Below are positions 9,341 through 15,404 of a DNA stretch of 15,404 bases, in pieces. The stretch is from Candidatus Iainarchaeum sp. Its GTDB lineage: Archaea; Iainarchaeota; Iainarchaeia; Iainarchaeales; JAXPJC01. The notes below the pieces were generated by a model, which made no database searches, was not told the origin of the DNA, and saw only the letters and a list, made by a program, of their open reading frames with translations. Both the position numbers and the translations under genes were made by a program. Within the stretch, counting starts at the first letter, position 1, and each line of letters starts with the position of its first letter. The stretch covers positions 1 through 15,404 of the forward strand of contig JAGVWD010000023.1 of NCBI GenBank assembly GCA_018304445.1, given 5' to 3'.

Positions 9341-12300
9341 ATGGCGCGAAAGGAAGATGTTGCGCAGATTGCGCAGAAGATGATGTACCAGCAGAATAAC
9401 ATACGCAATATTGGGACTGTCGCACACATCGACCACGGAAAATGCGTGGCGCCTGAAACGAGAATGCAGCTTGCAGATGGAAGTACAATTGAAGCGGAGA
9501 TAGTGTATGATAAGGCTTCCTTGCTGGGAAAAAAAGCACTGGAAGACGGGGAAAAAATCGTTTATGCAATGGAAAACGGATTTGATATTTTTTCATTGAA
9601 CAAAAATACTGGCAAAGTTGAAATTAAAAAAATCTCGCACGCATGGAAGCTAAAAGGCGGAAGGCTGTTGAAAATAAGACTTAGAAACAAGTTTGAGATT
9701 GCAACAACCCCTGAGCATAAGTATCTGCTGTTTGACGGGGTTGATTTTATTGAAAAAACTGCCTCTGAACTGCATGTAGGGGAAAGGATAGTTGCAGGGA
9801 GAAAAGTGGAACCTATCCCGGCCTACAACTTAAAGGAAAAGATTCTTAGGCTGCTCGCAAGCGAGCCATTTTATGCAATCCTGGAGAGAAACATTGCAGA
9901 AAATCTGAAAAAAGAAATACTAAAAAAAGGCATTGAAAAAGTATCATCAATTGTTGCACCAGAAATAAAAGCAAAATCATTTTATCATGGATGTTATCGA
10001 AATAGATATAAGCTTGGCCACCTGGTAAGGCTTATTGAACTCCTGGATATCAGCCCAGAGAAGATATATGATTCCATTGAGCGCATATGCTACAGAACTT
10101 GCAAAAATTCCAGTTCAGTAAAACTCCCGCAGACTTTTGAAGACTTATATTACCTCGCTGGCTTGTTTGTAGGCGATGGCAGCCACAATAGATTTGTAGT
10201 TGGGAAAAAAGAGCTTGAAAATAGGTTTATTTCCATATGCGGTACATTGGGAATAAAACCAATACACAGAGAATATGCAGGCAAAACAAAGGAGCTTGCT
10301 GTAACTAAATCGCTTATGCTCTTGCTCCACTGTCTCTTTGATTATCCGTTAAAGAAAAAGAGCCACAATGTGAGAATATCTGAATTCCTGGCTTCCTCGC
10401 CAAGCAATTTAGTAAGTAGGTTTATTAGTGGATATTTTGACTGCGATGGCACAGTAGAAAAAAGCAGAAAGGCGGTATCATTGAGCTCTGCAAGCTGGCA
10501 AATGCTCAAGGATTTGCAACTGCTTCTGATGCGCTTTGGCTGCACCAGCATACTCAACAGCAAAAAGATGGCAATTTACATTACGGGCGAATCAATCAGG
10601 AATTTTAATGAGAATATTGGCTTTTCCCTGGTGGAAAAACAACAGAGAGCAATGAGTATAGGCAAGAACATTGATGGAAGCACAGTATGCGATTGCGTTC
10701 CCTGCGACGGAATCAGGAAGCTGAGGGAAAGCATGCACCTCTCAAAAGCCGCTGTTTCGCATCATTATTATAAATATGAGAATGCGGTTTATGCCCCTGT
10801 AAGAGGCACTTATAAAAATTTGATGAAAATGATTTTGAAAGAATCCCGAATTGCAACAAAATCAATTGATGAATTGGCATTTATTGAGATTGAGAATATT
10901 GAAGAAATAGAAAGAGAAACTGTTTATGATTTTACAGTTCCAGAAAACCACAACTTTCTGGCTGAAGGAATTTTCATACACAACACAACGCTTTCTGACA
11001 ATTTGGTTGCCGCCGCAGGATTGATAAGCAAGGAGCTTGCCGGGAAGCAGCAGTTCATGGATTACTATGAGTTGGAGCAGGAGCGCGGAATTACAATAAA
11101 TGCGGCAAATGTTTCAATGGTCCATAATGTGAATGGCGAGGATTATCTGATTAATCTGATTGATACCCCGGGGCATGTTGATTTCGGCGGGGAAGTAATA
11201 AGGGCAATGCGCGCAGTTGACGGCGTAATTTTGGTAGTGGATTCCGTTGAGGGGGTAATGCCGCAGACGGAAACAGTAATAAGGCAGGCATTGCGCGAGA
11301 AGGTAAAGCCAGTGCTTTTCATAAACAAGGTTGACAGGCTTGTGAACGAACTGCAGCTTACAGAGCAGCAGATGCAGGAGCGCTTCATAAAAACAATAAC
11401 GCAGGTAAATGCACTGATAAAGAGGAGCGCCGCGGATGAGTTCAAGGAAAAGTGGCAGGTTCGCGTCCAGGATGGGAGCGTAACATTCGGCTCAGCTTAC
11501 AATAATTGGGCATTGAATTCTGACACGATTGCGGAAAACAAGATGGGCTTCAAGGAAGTTTATGAGTACTGCAAAAACGGGAAACAGAAGGAGCTTGCGC
11601 AGAAAACCAAGCTGCATTCCGCGGTTCTGGGAATGGTTGTAAAGCATTTGCCTTCCCCCTTGGTATCGCAGAAATACCGCATTCCCACAATATGGACCGG
11701 AGACCTGCAAAGCGAAGAAGGCAAGGCAATGATGAACTGTGATCCTAAAGGGCCTATTGCTATGATGGTAAATGACGTTGCAGTTGACCCGCACGCAGGG
11801 GATGTTGCAACAGGCAGGATTTATTCCGGAACCATAAGGCGCGGAACGCTTGTAAAGCTAATAGGGATGCAGAAGGACGTGAGCGTGCAGCAGGTCTGCC
11901 TGTACATGGGCCCTGAAAGGATTACTGTTGATGAGATTCCCGCGGGGAATATTGCGGCCATTGTGGGGATAAGGGAAGTTTATGCAGGGGAAACAATCTC
12001 AACATCAAAAATAAAGGAATTTGAGAGTTTCATGACTACTGTTGAACCTGTAATGACTGTCAGCGTAGAGCCAAAATCAACAAAGGACCTGCCGAAATTG
12101 ATTGAAGTAATAAGGCAGATTACAAAGGAAGACCCCAACGTAAAGGCAGCCCTCAATCAGGAAACCGGGGAGCATCTGCTTTCAGGGATGGGGGAACTGC
12201 ACTTGGAGATTACGCAGTACAGGATAGAGACGGATCATAAAGTGCCAATTCAAGTAAGCACGCCAATTGTAGTTTACAAGGAGACAATTGCAAAGAGCTC

Positions 12301-13078
12301 TGCAACCCTTGAGGGAAAATCCCCGAACAAGCACAACAAGTTCAAGCTGCGTGTTGAGCCCATGGAAGAGGAAATTAGGATTAAGCTTATTGAGGCGAGG
12401 CTGCAGGGGAAAGTCAGGGAAAAAGACAAGGAAATTGTCCCGAAATTAATGGATATAGGATTTTCAAGGGATGAAGCAAAGAGCGCATGGGCAATTCATA
12501 ACAACAACATACTTATTGATGAAAGCAGGGGAGTCCAGAATTTGAACGAGGTTAAGGAGCTTGTAGTCCAAGGATTCATGGATGCGATGAACGAAGGGCC
12601 GCTGGCAAAGGAGCGCTGCATAGGGATAAAGGTTTACATTGATGATGCTAATTTGCACGAGGATGCGATTCATCGCGGACCGGCACAGGTGCTTCCTGCG
12701 GTTACGCGCACAATATATGCGTGCATGCTTTCCGCGGATGCATTGCTGCTTGAGCCGAAGCAGCTTCTTACAATAAATGTGCCGCAGGATTATATGGGAA
12801 GCGCAGCCAAGGAATTGGGCGCTCGCAGGACACAAATAAATGAAATGCGCACCGAAGGGGACACTGCACTGATAATTGCAAAGGCGCCTGTGAAGGAGCT
12901 TATTGGATTTTCAGCCGCAATCAGAAGCGCAACGCAGGGGCGCGCCGTATGGACCGCGGAATATGCGGGCTATGAGAAACTCCCAAGGGAATTGCAGGCG
13001 CAAGTGGTAAAGGAAACAAGGCAGAGAAAGGGAATGGACATTGAAGTTAAGCCCTATCAGTTCTTCCTGGAATCGTAA
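9341..13078 (+). CDS. fusA: Translation elongation factor aEF-2, interrupted by an intein in the P-loop
   Basis: The 1245-residue precursor is archaeal EF-2, the GTPase that translocates tRNA-mRNA on the ribosome, with an intein of 514 residues. Removing it leaves 731 residues, the normal length. The N-terminal extein ends at AHIDHGK (residues 28-34) and the C-terminal extein starts TTLSDNL at residue 549, rebuilding the P-loop HIDHGKTTLSDN. Then come switch I QERGITINAAN, DTPGHVDFGGE, the guanine motif NKVDR, and in domain IV the EDAIHRGPAQVLP loop whose histidine (precursor 1111, mature 597) is the conserved diphthamide site. The ribosome binding site is weak (TGAT at 9332-9335 region), so translation may depend on coupling to uS7. 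Every domain of the host protein is intact. Confidence 0.96.
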   Translation: MARKEDVAQIAQKMMYQQNNIRNIGTVAHIDHGKCVAPETRMQLADGSTIEAEIVYDKASLLGKKALEDGEKIVYAMENGFDIFSLNKNTGKVEIKKISHAWKLKGGRLLKIRLRNKFEIATTPEHKYLLFDGVDFIEKTASELHVGERIVAGRKVEPIPAYNLKEKILRLLASEPFYAILERNIAENLKKEILKKGIEKVSSIVAPEIKAKSFYHGCYRNRYKLGHLVRLIELLDISPEKIYDSIERICYRTCKNSSSVKLPQTFEDLYYLAGLFVGDGSHNRFVVGKKELENRFISICGTLGIKPIHREYAGKTKELAVTKSLMLLLHCLFDYPLKKKSHNVRISEFLASSPSNLVSRFISGYFDCDGTVEKSRKAVSLSSASWQMLKDLQLLLMRFGCTSILNSKKMAIYITGESIRNFNENIGFSLVEKQQRAMSIGKNIDGSTVCDCVPCDGIRKLRESMHLSKAAVSHHYYKYENAVYAPVRGTYKNLMKMILKESRIATKSIDELAFIEIENIEEIERETVYDFTVPENHNFLAEGIFIHNTTLSDNLVAAAGLISKELAGKQQFMDYYELEQERGITINAANVSMVHNVNGEDYLINLIDTPGHVDFGGEVIRAMRAVDGVILVVDSVEGVMPQTETVIRQALREKVKPVLFINKVDRLVNELQLTEQQMQERFIKTITQVNALIKRSAADEFKEKWQVRVQDGSVTFGSAYNNWALNSDTIAENKMGFKEVYEYCKNGKQKELAQKTKLHSAVLGMVVKHLPSPLVSQKYRIPTIWTGDLQSEEGKAMMNCDPKGPIAMMVNDVAVDPHAGDVATGRIYSGTIRRGTLVKLIGMQKDVSVQQVCLYMGPERITVDEIPAGNIAAIVGIREVYAGETISTSKIKEFESFMTTVEPVMTVSVEPKSTKDLPKLIEVIRQITKEDPNVKAALNQETGEHLLSGMGELHLEITQYRIETDHKVPIQVSTPIVVYKETIAKSSATLEGKSPNKHNKFKLRVEPMEEEIRIKLIEARLQGKVREKDKEIVPKLMDIGFSRDEAKSAWAIHNNNILIDESRGVQNLNEVKELVVQGFMDAMNEGPLAKERCIGIKVYIDDANLHEDAIHRGPAQVLPAVTRTIYACMLSADALLLEPKQLLTINVPQDYMGSAAKELGARRTQINEMRTEGDTALIIAKAPVKELIGFSAAIRSATQGRAVWTAEYAGYEKLPRELQAQVVKETRQRKGMDIEVKPYQFFLES
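9443..10984 (+). mobile_element. Intein with LAGLIDADG homing endonuclease inserted in aEF-2
   Basis: The element covers 514 residues from Cys1 to the C-terminal His513-Asn514, with Thr as the +1 extein nucleophile, so all residues for standard class 1 splicing are present. Block A starts CVAPETRMQLADGS; block B has TTPEHKYL with Thr89 and His92; block F/G is VYDFTVPENHNFLAEGIFIHN. Two dodecapeptide motifs of a DOD homing endonuclease are LAGLFVGDG (10154-10180, residues 238-246) and FISGYFDCDG (10421-10450, residues 327-336), each with an acidic catalytic residue. A helix-turn-helix-like stretch (RKLRESMHLSKAAVSHHYY) follows. AGA is the commonest Arg codon here but almost absent from the flanking EF-2, and the sequence is more A-rich, fitting acquisition from elsewhere. 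Confidence 0.96.
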
Positions 13079-13089
13079 AAATAGAACGC

Positions 13090-13097
13090 TTTTTAAA
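13090..13097 (+). promoter_or_regulatory. TATA box of the aEF-1A promoter
   Basis: TTTTTAAA, preceded by GAACGC as a possible BRE, begins 11 bases after the EF-2 stop. Typical archaeal spacing would place the transcription start near 13119-13121, giving a leader of about 95 bases. A second A/T box (AATAATATA, about 13114-13122) is an alternative that would start transcription near 13142. Confidence 0.55.
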
Positions 13098-13132
13098 CCT
13101 TTTTGAATGAAAATAATAATATAGTAAACTCT

Positions 13133-13192
13133 AATTAACCTTCACTGGTTTATCATTAGGTTAATTGTGTTCAAATTTAGGGAAACCTAATG
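13133..13192 (+). promoter_or_regulatory. Structured aEF-1A leader with mutually exclusive stems
   Basis: AATTAACCT (13133-13141) is perfectly complementary to AGGTTAATT (13158-13166), giving a 9-bp stem with a 16-base loop. The overlapping segment CATTAGGTT (13154-13162) is perfectly complementary to AACCTAATG (13184-13192), another 9-bp stem. Because the middle segment is shared, the two stems cannot form together. The downstream arm can also form a local hairpin TTAGG-GAAA-CCTAA (13177-13190) with a GNRA-type loop, compatible with the first stem. This layout suggests a regulated RNA leader; the regulation itself is inference. Confidence 0.5.
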
Positions 13193-13202
13193 CAATTGTT
13201 TC

Positions 13203-13207
13203 GGAGG
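13203..13207 (+). promoter_or_regulatory. Ribosome binding site that fixes the aEF-1A start
   Basis: GGAGG is the strongest Shine-Dalgarno sequence in the window, 8 bases before ATG 13216. It selects that ATG over the in-frame TTG at 13165, which lies inside the leader hairpin region. Confidence 0.85.
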
Positions 13208-13215
13208 ATGAAATT

Positions 13216-14496
13216 ATGGCGGATAAACCACACATAAATTTGGTTTTCATTGGCCATGTTGACCATGGCAAGTCCACACTAGTGGGAAGGCTTTTGTATG
13301 ACACTGGAGCTTTGAGCGAGCAGGATTACCGCAAGCTGAAGGCCGAAGCTGATGCTCAGGGAAAGAGCACATTTGTATTTGCATATGTAATGGACACATT
13401 GAAAGAGGAAAGGGAGCGCGGAGTGACAATCGATGTCTCCTACAAGAAATTCGACGGAAAGAAAAACAACTTCACAATAATCGACGCTCCAGGCCATAGG
13501 GATTTCGTAAAGAACATGATAACAGGCACTTCGCAGGCCGATGCCGCTGTTCTGGTTGTATCAGCAAAGGAGGGAGTGCAGCCCCAGACAAAGGAGCATG
13601 CGTTCCTTGCACAGGTAATGGGCCTGAAGCAGCTGATAATTGCAGTAAACAAGATGGATGAAGTGAAATACGAGCAGAAGGCATTTGACGCGCTTAAGGT
13701 GGACCTTTCAAAGCTCCTTTCTGCTGTCGGCTATAAGATGGACACCATTCTCTTTGTTCCGGTATCCGCATGGGTAGGGGACAATGTTGCAAAGGCAAGC
13801 AGCAATCTGGGATGGTACAAAGGCCCGACACTTGTTGAGGCCCTTGACACTGTTGTTGCGCCGAAGCCACCGACAGACAAGCCATTGAGATTGCCAATAC
13901 AGGATGTTTACAACATAAAAGGAGTAGGAACAGTTCCTGTTGGAAGGGTAGAAACTGGAATAATGAAGCCAGGGGATTCGGTAATAGTAAATCCCCCAGG
14001 AGTGAGCGGCGAAGTAAAAACAATTGAAATGCACCACGAGCAATTGACACAGGCCGTTCCAGGGGACAATGTCGGCTTCAATGTAAGGGGAATAAACAAG
14101 GAAGACATAACACGCGGAGACGTTTTGGGCCACACAAGGGACCCCCCGACGGTTGTGAAGGACTTCATAGCGCAGATTGTTGTGCTGAACCACCCCACAG
14201 CGATTCCTGTGAATTACACGCCTGTGTTCCATATACACACGGCGCAGCTTTCATGCGCATTGACAGAACTGCAGAAGAAAATCGACCCCAAGACGGGCGC
14301 AACAGTGGAGGAAAATCCTAAGTTCCTCAAGACAGGAGATGCCGCAATAGTGAAGATTGTTCCCACAAAGGCGGTTGTAATTGAGGAATACAAGAAATTC
14401 CCGCAGCTGGGAAGGTTTGCCATAAGGGACATGGGGCAGACTGTTGCGGCAGGGATTGTAACTGCAGTAACTCTGAGGCCTCCGGGCGGAAAGTGA
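13216..14496 (+). CDS. tuf: Translation elongation factor aEF-1A (EF-Tu equivalent)
   Basis: The 426-residue protein is the GTPase that delivers aminoacyl-tRNA to the ribosome. Seen in order: P-loop GHVDHGKST (residues 13-21), switch [24 protein letters not shown], the archaeal/eukaryal [11 protein letters not shown], the guanine motif NKMDE, the SAW element, and the domain II and III beta barrels ([20 protein letters not shown]-terminal [17 protein letters not shown]). The P-loop is uninterrupted, unlike that of EF-2. Length matches the family. It has its own promoter and a long leader, so it is probably expressed independently of, and more strongly than, the upstream operon. Ends with TGA followed by T-tracts. 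Confidence 0.97.
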   Translation: MADKPHINLVFIGHVDHGKSTLVGRLLYDTGALSEQDYRKLKAEADAQGKSTFVFAYVMDTLKEERERGVTIDVSYKKFDGKKNNFTIIDAPGHRDFVKNMITGTSQADAAVLVVSAKEGVQPQTKEHAFLAQVMGLKQLIIAVNKMDEVKYEQKAFDALKVDLSKLLSAVGYKMDTILFVPVSAWVGDNVAKASSNLGWYKGPTLVEALDTVVAPKPPTDKPLRLPIQDVYNIKGVGTVPVGRVETGIMKPGDSVIVNPPGVSGEVKTIEMHHEQLTQAVPGDNVGFNVRGINKEDITRGDVLGHTRDPPTVVKDFIAQIVVLNHPTAIPVNYTPVFHIHTAQLSCALTELQKKIDPKTGATVEENPKFLKTGDAAIVKIVPTKAVVIEEYKKFPQLGRFAIRDMGQTVAAGIVTAVTLRPPGGK

Positions 14497-14504
14497 ATCT
14501 TTGT

Positions 14505-14643
14505 TTTTGATTTTTTATCAAAATATATTTTCTTTTTTCAAAGGTTTTTTCTTTTTAGAAAGAAAAAAAGCTTGTTTTCTTTTTCCCAGGTTTTTCTTTT
14601 TTAAAAAGAAAAAGCTGTTCAAGACTTTTTCGTTAAAAAAAGT
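14505..14643 (+). terminator. Tandem A/T hairpins and T-tracts after aEF-1A
   Basis: Four hairpins follow one another: TTTTGAT/ATCAAAA (14505-14523, 7 bp, loop of 5), 14545-14568 (10 bp, loop TTAG), 14591-14613 (10 bp, loop TTA) and 14624-14643 (7 bp, loop of 6). T-runs of 5-6 occur throughout. Archaeal termination uses T-rich non-template stretches, so this is probably a multi-step terminator or 3' processing region for aEF-1A. An embedded AAATATATTTT (14521-14531) could be a TATA box for uS10, with a start near 14552. Confidence 0.6.
14542..14618 (+). repeat. Imperfect tandem duplication of a hairpin unit
   Basis: Two units, from 14542 and from 14588 (46 bases apart), share the plan AGG, T-run, C, T-run, A-run, G, A-run, then GCT and TGTT. 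They look like a duplicated terminator hairpin with small changes in run length, but low complexity alone could produce part of the similarity. Confidence 0.5.
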
Positions 14644-14666
14644 TTTGGGTGCAAAGGTGAGTCAAA

Positions 14667-15272
14667 ATGCAAAAGGCAAGAATAAAATTAAGCAGCCCTG
14701 ATTATGACACCTTGAACGGAATATGCACCCAGATAATTGATGTTGCCGAGCGCACAGGGGTTAAGCATTCAGGCAGCATCCCATTGCCCACAAAGAAGAT
14801 GGTAATCCCCACAAGGAAGAGCCCTTGCGGGGGAGGCACGCACACCTTTGACCACTGGGAAATGCGCGTGCACAAGCGCCTTATTGACATTGAAGCTGAT
14901 GAAAGGACTTTGCGCAGGATTATGCGCGTTGAGATTCCGAACTTTAGAAGGCTGAAAACCTTTGGGTTTTTGAAAAAACAAACTGGCAAACAAAAAAGAG
15001 AAAAACGCTATTTTTCAGGCATGTTGGATTTTGAGAAACTTGTTGATATTGTAGGGAAGGATCCTGAAAAGCGCAAATTGTTTAAGATTTGGGAATATGC
15101 TTCTGAACTCAGCGAAAAAAGGCTTGCTGAGAAGGGGATGAAGCCAGAGGCAATAAATTTTTTTGTTGACGAGGGCGTGCTTGTTGAACTGCCGGCCGGA
15201 GTTGAAGGCAAGAAATACTTCCTTAGCCAGGAGAGGGGCGCCTCGCTCCTTTCCAAATTCAAAAAGGAATAA
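14667..15272 (+). CDS. rps10: Ribosomal protein uS10 fused to a C-terminal probable winged-helix extension
   Basis: Residues 1-91 are clear uS10, a head protein of the small subunit: [44 protein letters not shown] and RRIMRVEIP. Archaeal uS10 is normally about 102 residues; here the frame stays open for 201. The usual last strand (IPDxVxIEIEL type) is replaced by [11 protein letters not shown], followed by a very basic linker to about residue 118. Residues 119-201 look like a helical segment ([17 protein letters not shown]), a recognition-helix-like [16 protein letters not shown], a wing with GKKYFLS and a final helix, that is, a winged helix; this is judged by pattern only. An ATG at 15021 could start the second domain separately, but no stop or ribosome binding site separates them. 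GGTGA (14656-14660) is the ribosome binding site. Confidence 0.85.
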   Translation: MQKARIKLSSPDYDTLNGICTQIIDVAERTGVKHSGSIPLPTKKMVIPTRKSPCGGGTHTFDHWEMRVHKRLIDIEADERTLRRIMRVEIPNFRRLKTFGFLKKQTGKQKREKRYFSGMLDFEKLVDIVGKDPEKRKLFKIWEYASELSEKRLAEKGMKPEAINFFVDEGVLVELPAGVEGKKYFLSQERGASLLSKFKKE

Positions 15273-15278
15273 TTATAA
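15273..15278 (+). promoter_or_regulatory. TATA box before the last, partial gene
   Basis: TTATAA begins directly after the uS10 stop. A start of transcription about 25-28 bases downstream would fall at or next to ATG 15303, so the mRNA would be leaderless; no Shine-Dalgarno sequence is visible. Confidence 0.45.
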
Positions 15279-15282
15279 GGCA

Positions 15283-15293
15283 TTAAGCGCTAA
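15283..15293 (+). repeat. Intergenic 11-mer TTAAGCGCTAA, copy 2
   Basis: The identical 11 bases occur at 123-133 upstream of rpoH. Both copies lie in promoter regions and contain the palindrome AGCGCT. This copy sits between the TATA box and the putative start codon. Confidence 0.4.
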
Positions 15294-15302
15294 TTCTTTT
15301 GT

Positions 15303-15404
15303 ATGCAAGCCAAACCCTTGGTAAAGCAACCTGTTGGAAAAGCCCGCAAATTGCGTTTGGATACTTTGCTCAGAATAAGGACTACCCAAAAATCATTAAG
15401 GAAA
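15303..15404 (+). CDS. Unidentified gene, 5' part only
   Basis: From ATG 15303 a frame stays open to the window end (34 codons), beginning MQAKPLVKQPVGKARKLRLD. It is strongly basic and I do not recognise it. A TATA box 25-30 bases upstream favours this start. A second + frame, open from 15287 and with a possible TTG start at 15299, reads more like an ordinary protein near the end (QIAFGYFAQNKDYPKIIKE), and the reverse strand is also open in one frame. The reading frame is therefore uncertain. Confidence 0.3.
   Translation, partial: MQAKPLVKQPVGKARKLRLDTLLRIRTTQKSLRK

Noticed and set aside
13165..13215. Upstream TTG start for aEF-1A
   Set aside because: The 17 extra residues are encoded by the structured leader and precede the strong GGAGG; family N-terminus fits ATG 13216.
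14501..14701. 66-codon + strand open frame between aEF-1A and uS10
   Set aside because: It translates poly-T/poly-A hairpins into Phe/Lys runs and overlaps the uS10 start; low-complexity artefact.
14937..14960. Programmed frameshift ending uS10 at its normal length
   Set aside because: Both alternative frames reach a stop within five codons but give endings (for example PEL or PTLEG) that do not resemble the uS10 last strand; no slippery sequence seen.

Overview
This is an archaeal transcription-translation operon. Evidence: RNA polymerase subunits H, B'', B', A' and A'' (B and A each split in two, the arrangement typical of Euryarchaeota and many related lineages), followed by eL30, an archaeal-type NusA, uS12, uS7, aEF-2, aEF-1A and uS10, with TATA-type promoters and GGTGA/GGAGG ribosome binding sites. 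The divergence of several normally invariant RNA polymerase positions, together with the compact gene spacing, would fit a DPANN-type or other divergent euryarchaeal lineage, but the phylum cannot be fixed from this sequence alone.

Layout: 1-174 is a non-coding promoter/leader. From 175 to 13078 ten genes run on the + strand with gaps of at most 9 bases or with overlapping stop/start codons (rpoH, rpoB2, rpoB1, rpoA1, rpoA2, rpl30e, nusA, rps12, rps7, aEF-2), so they are almost certainly one transcription unit. A 137-base spacer (13079-13215) holds a new promoter and a structured leader before aEF-1A. A 170-base, very A/T-rich spacer (14497-14666) holds four tandem hairpins and T-tracts before uS10. 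After uS10 comes a short promoter and the beginning of an unidentified gene cut by the window end.

Three things stand out. (1) rpoA2 has an in-frame TAG at 6505-6507 inside an otherwise full-length, same-frame, conserved protein. No gene in the window ends in TAG (six TAA, six TGA), so TAG read as sense (for example pyrrolysine or a suppressor tRNA) must be weighed against sequence error. (2) aEF-2 carries a 514-residue intein with a LAGLIDADG homing endonuclease placed inside the GTPase P-loop, so EF-2 cannot work until the protein splices itself. (3) uS10 is fused in frame to about 100 extra residues ending in a probable winged-helix domain. The aEF-1A leader can also form two mutually exclusive 9-bp stems, which looks like a switchable RNA element.

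Functionally, the genes make the RNA polymerase core, an elongation-associated RNA-binding factor, decoding-centre ribosomal proteins and both elongation factor GTPases. Expression of the transcription and translation machinery is therefore physically linked.
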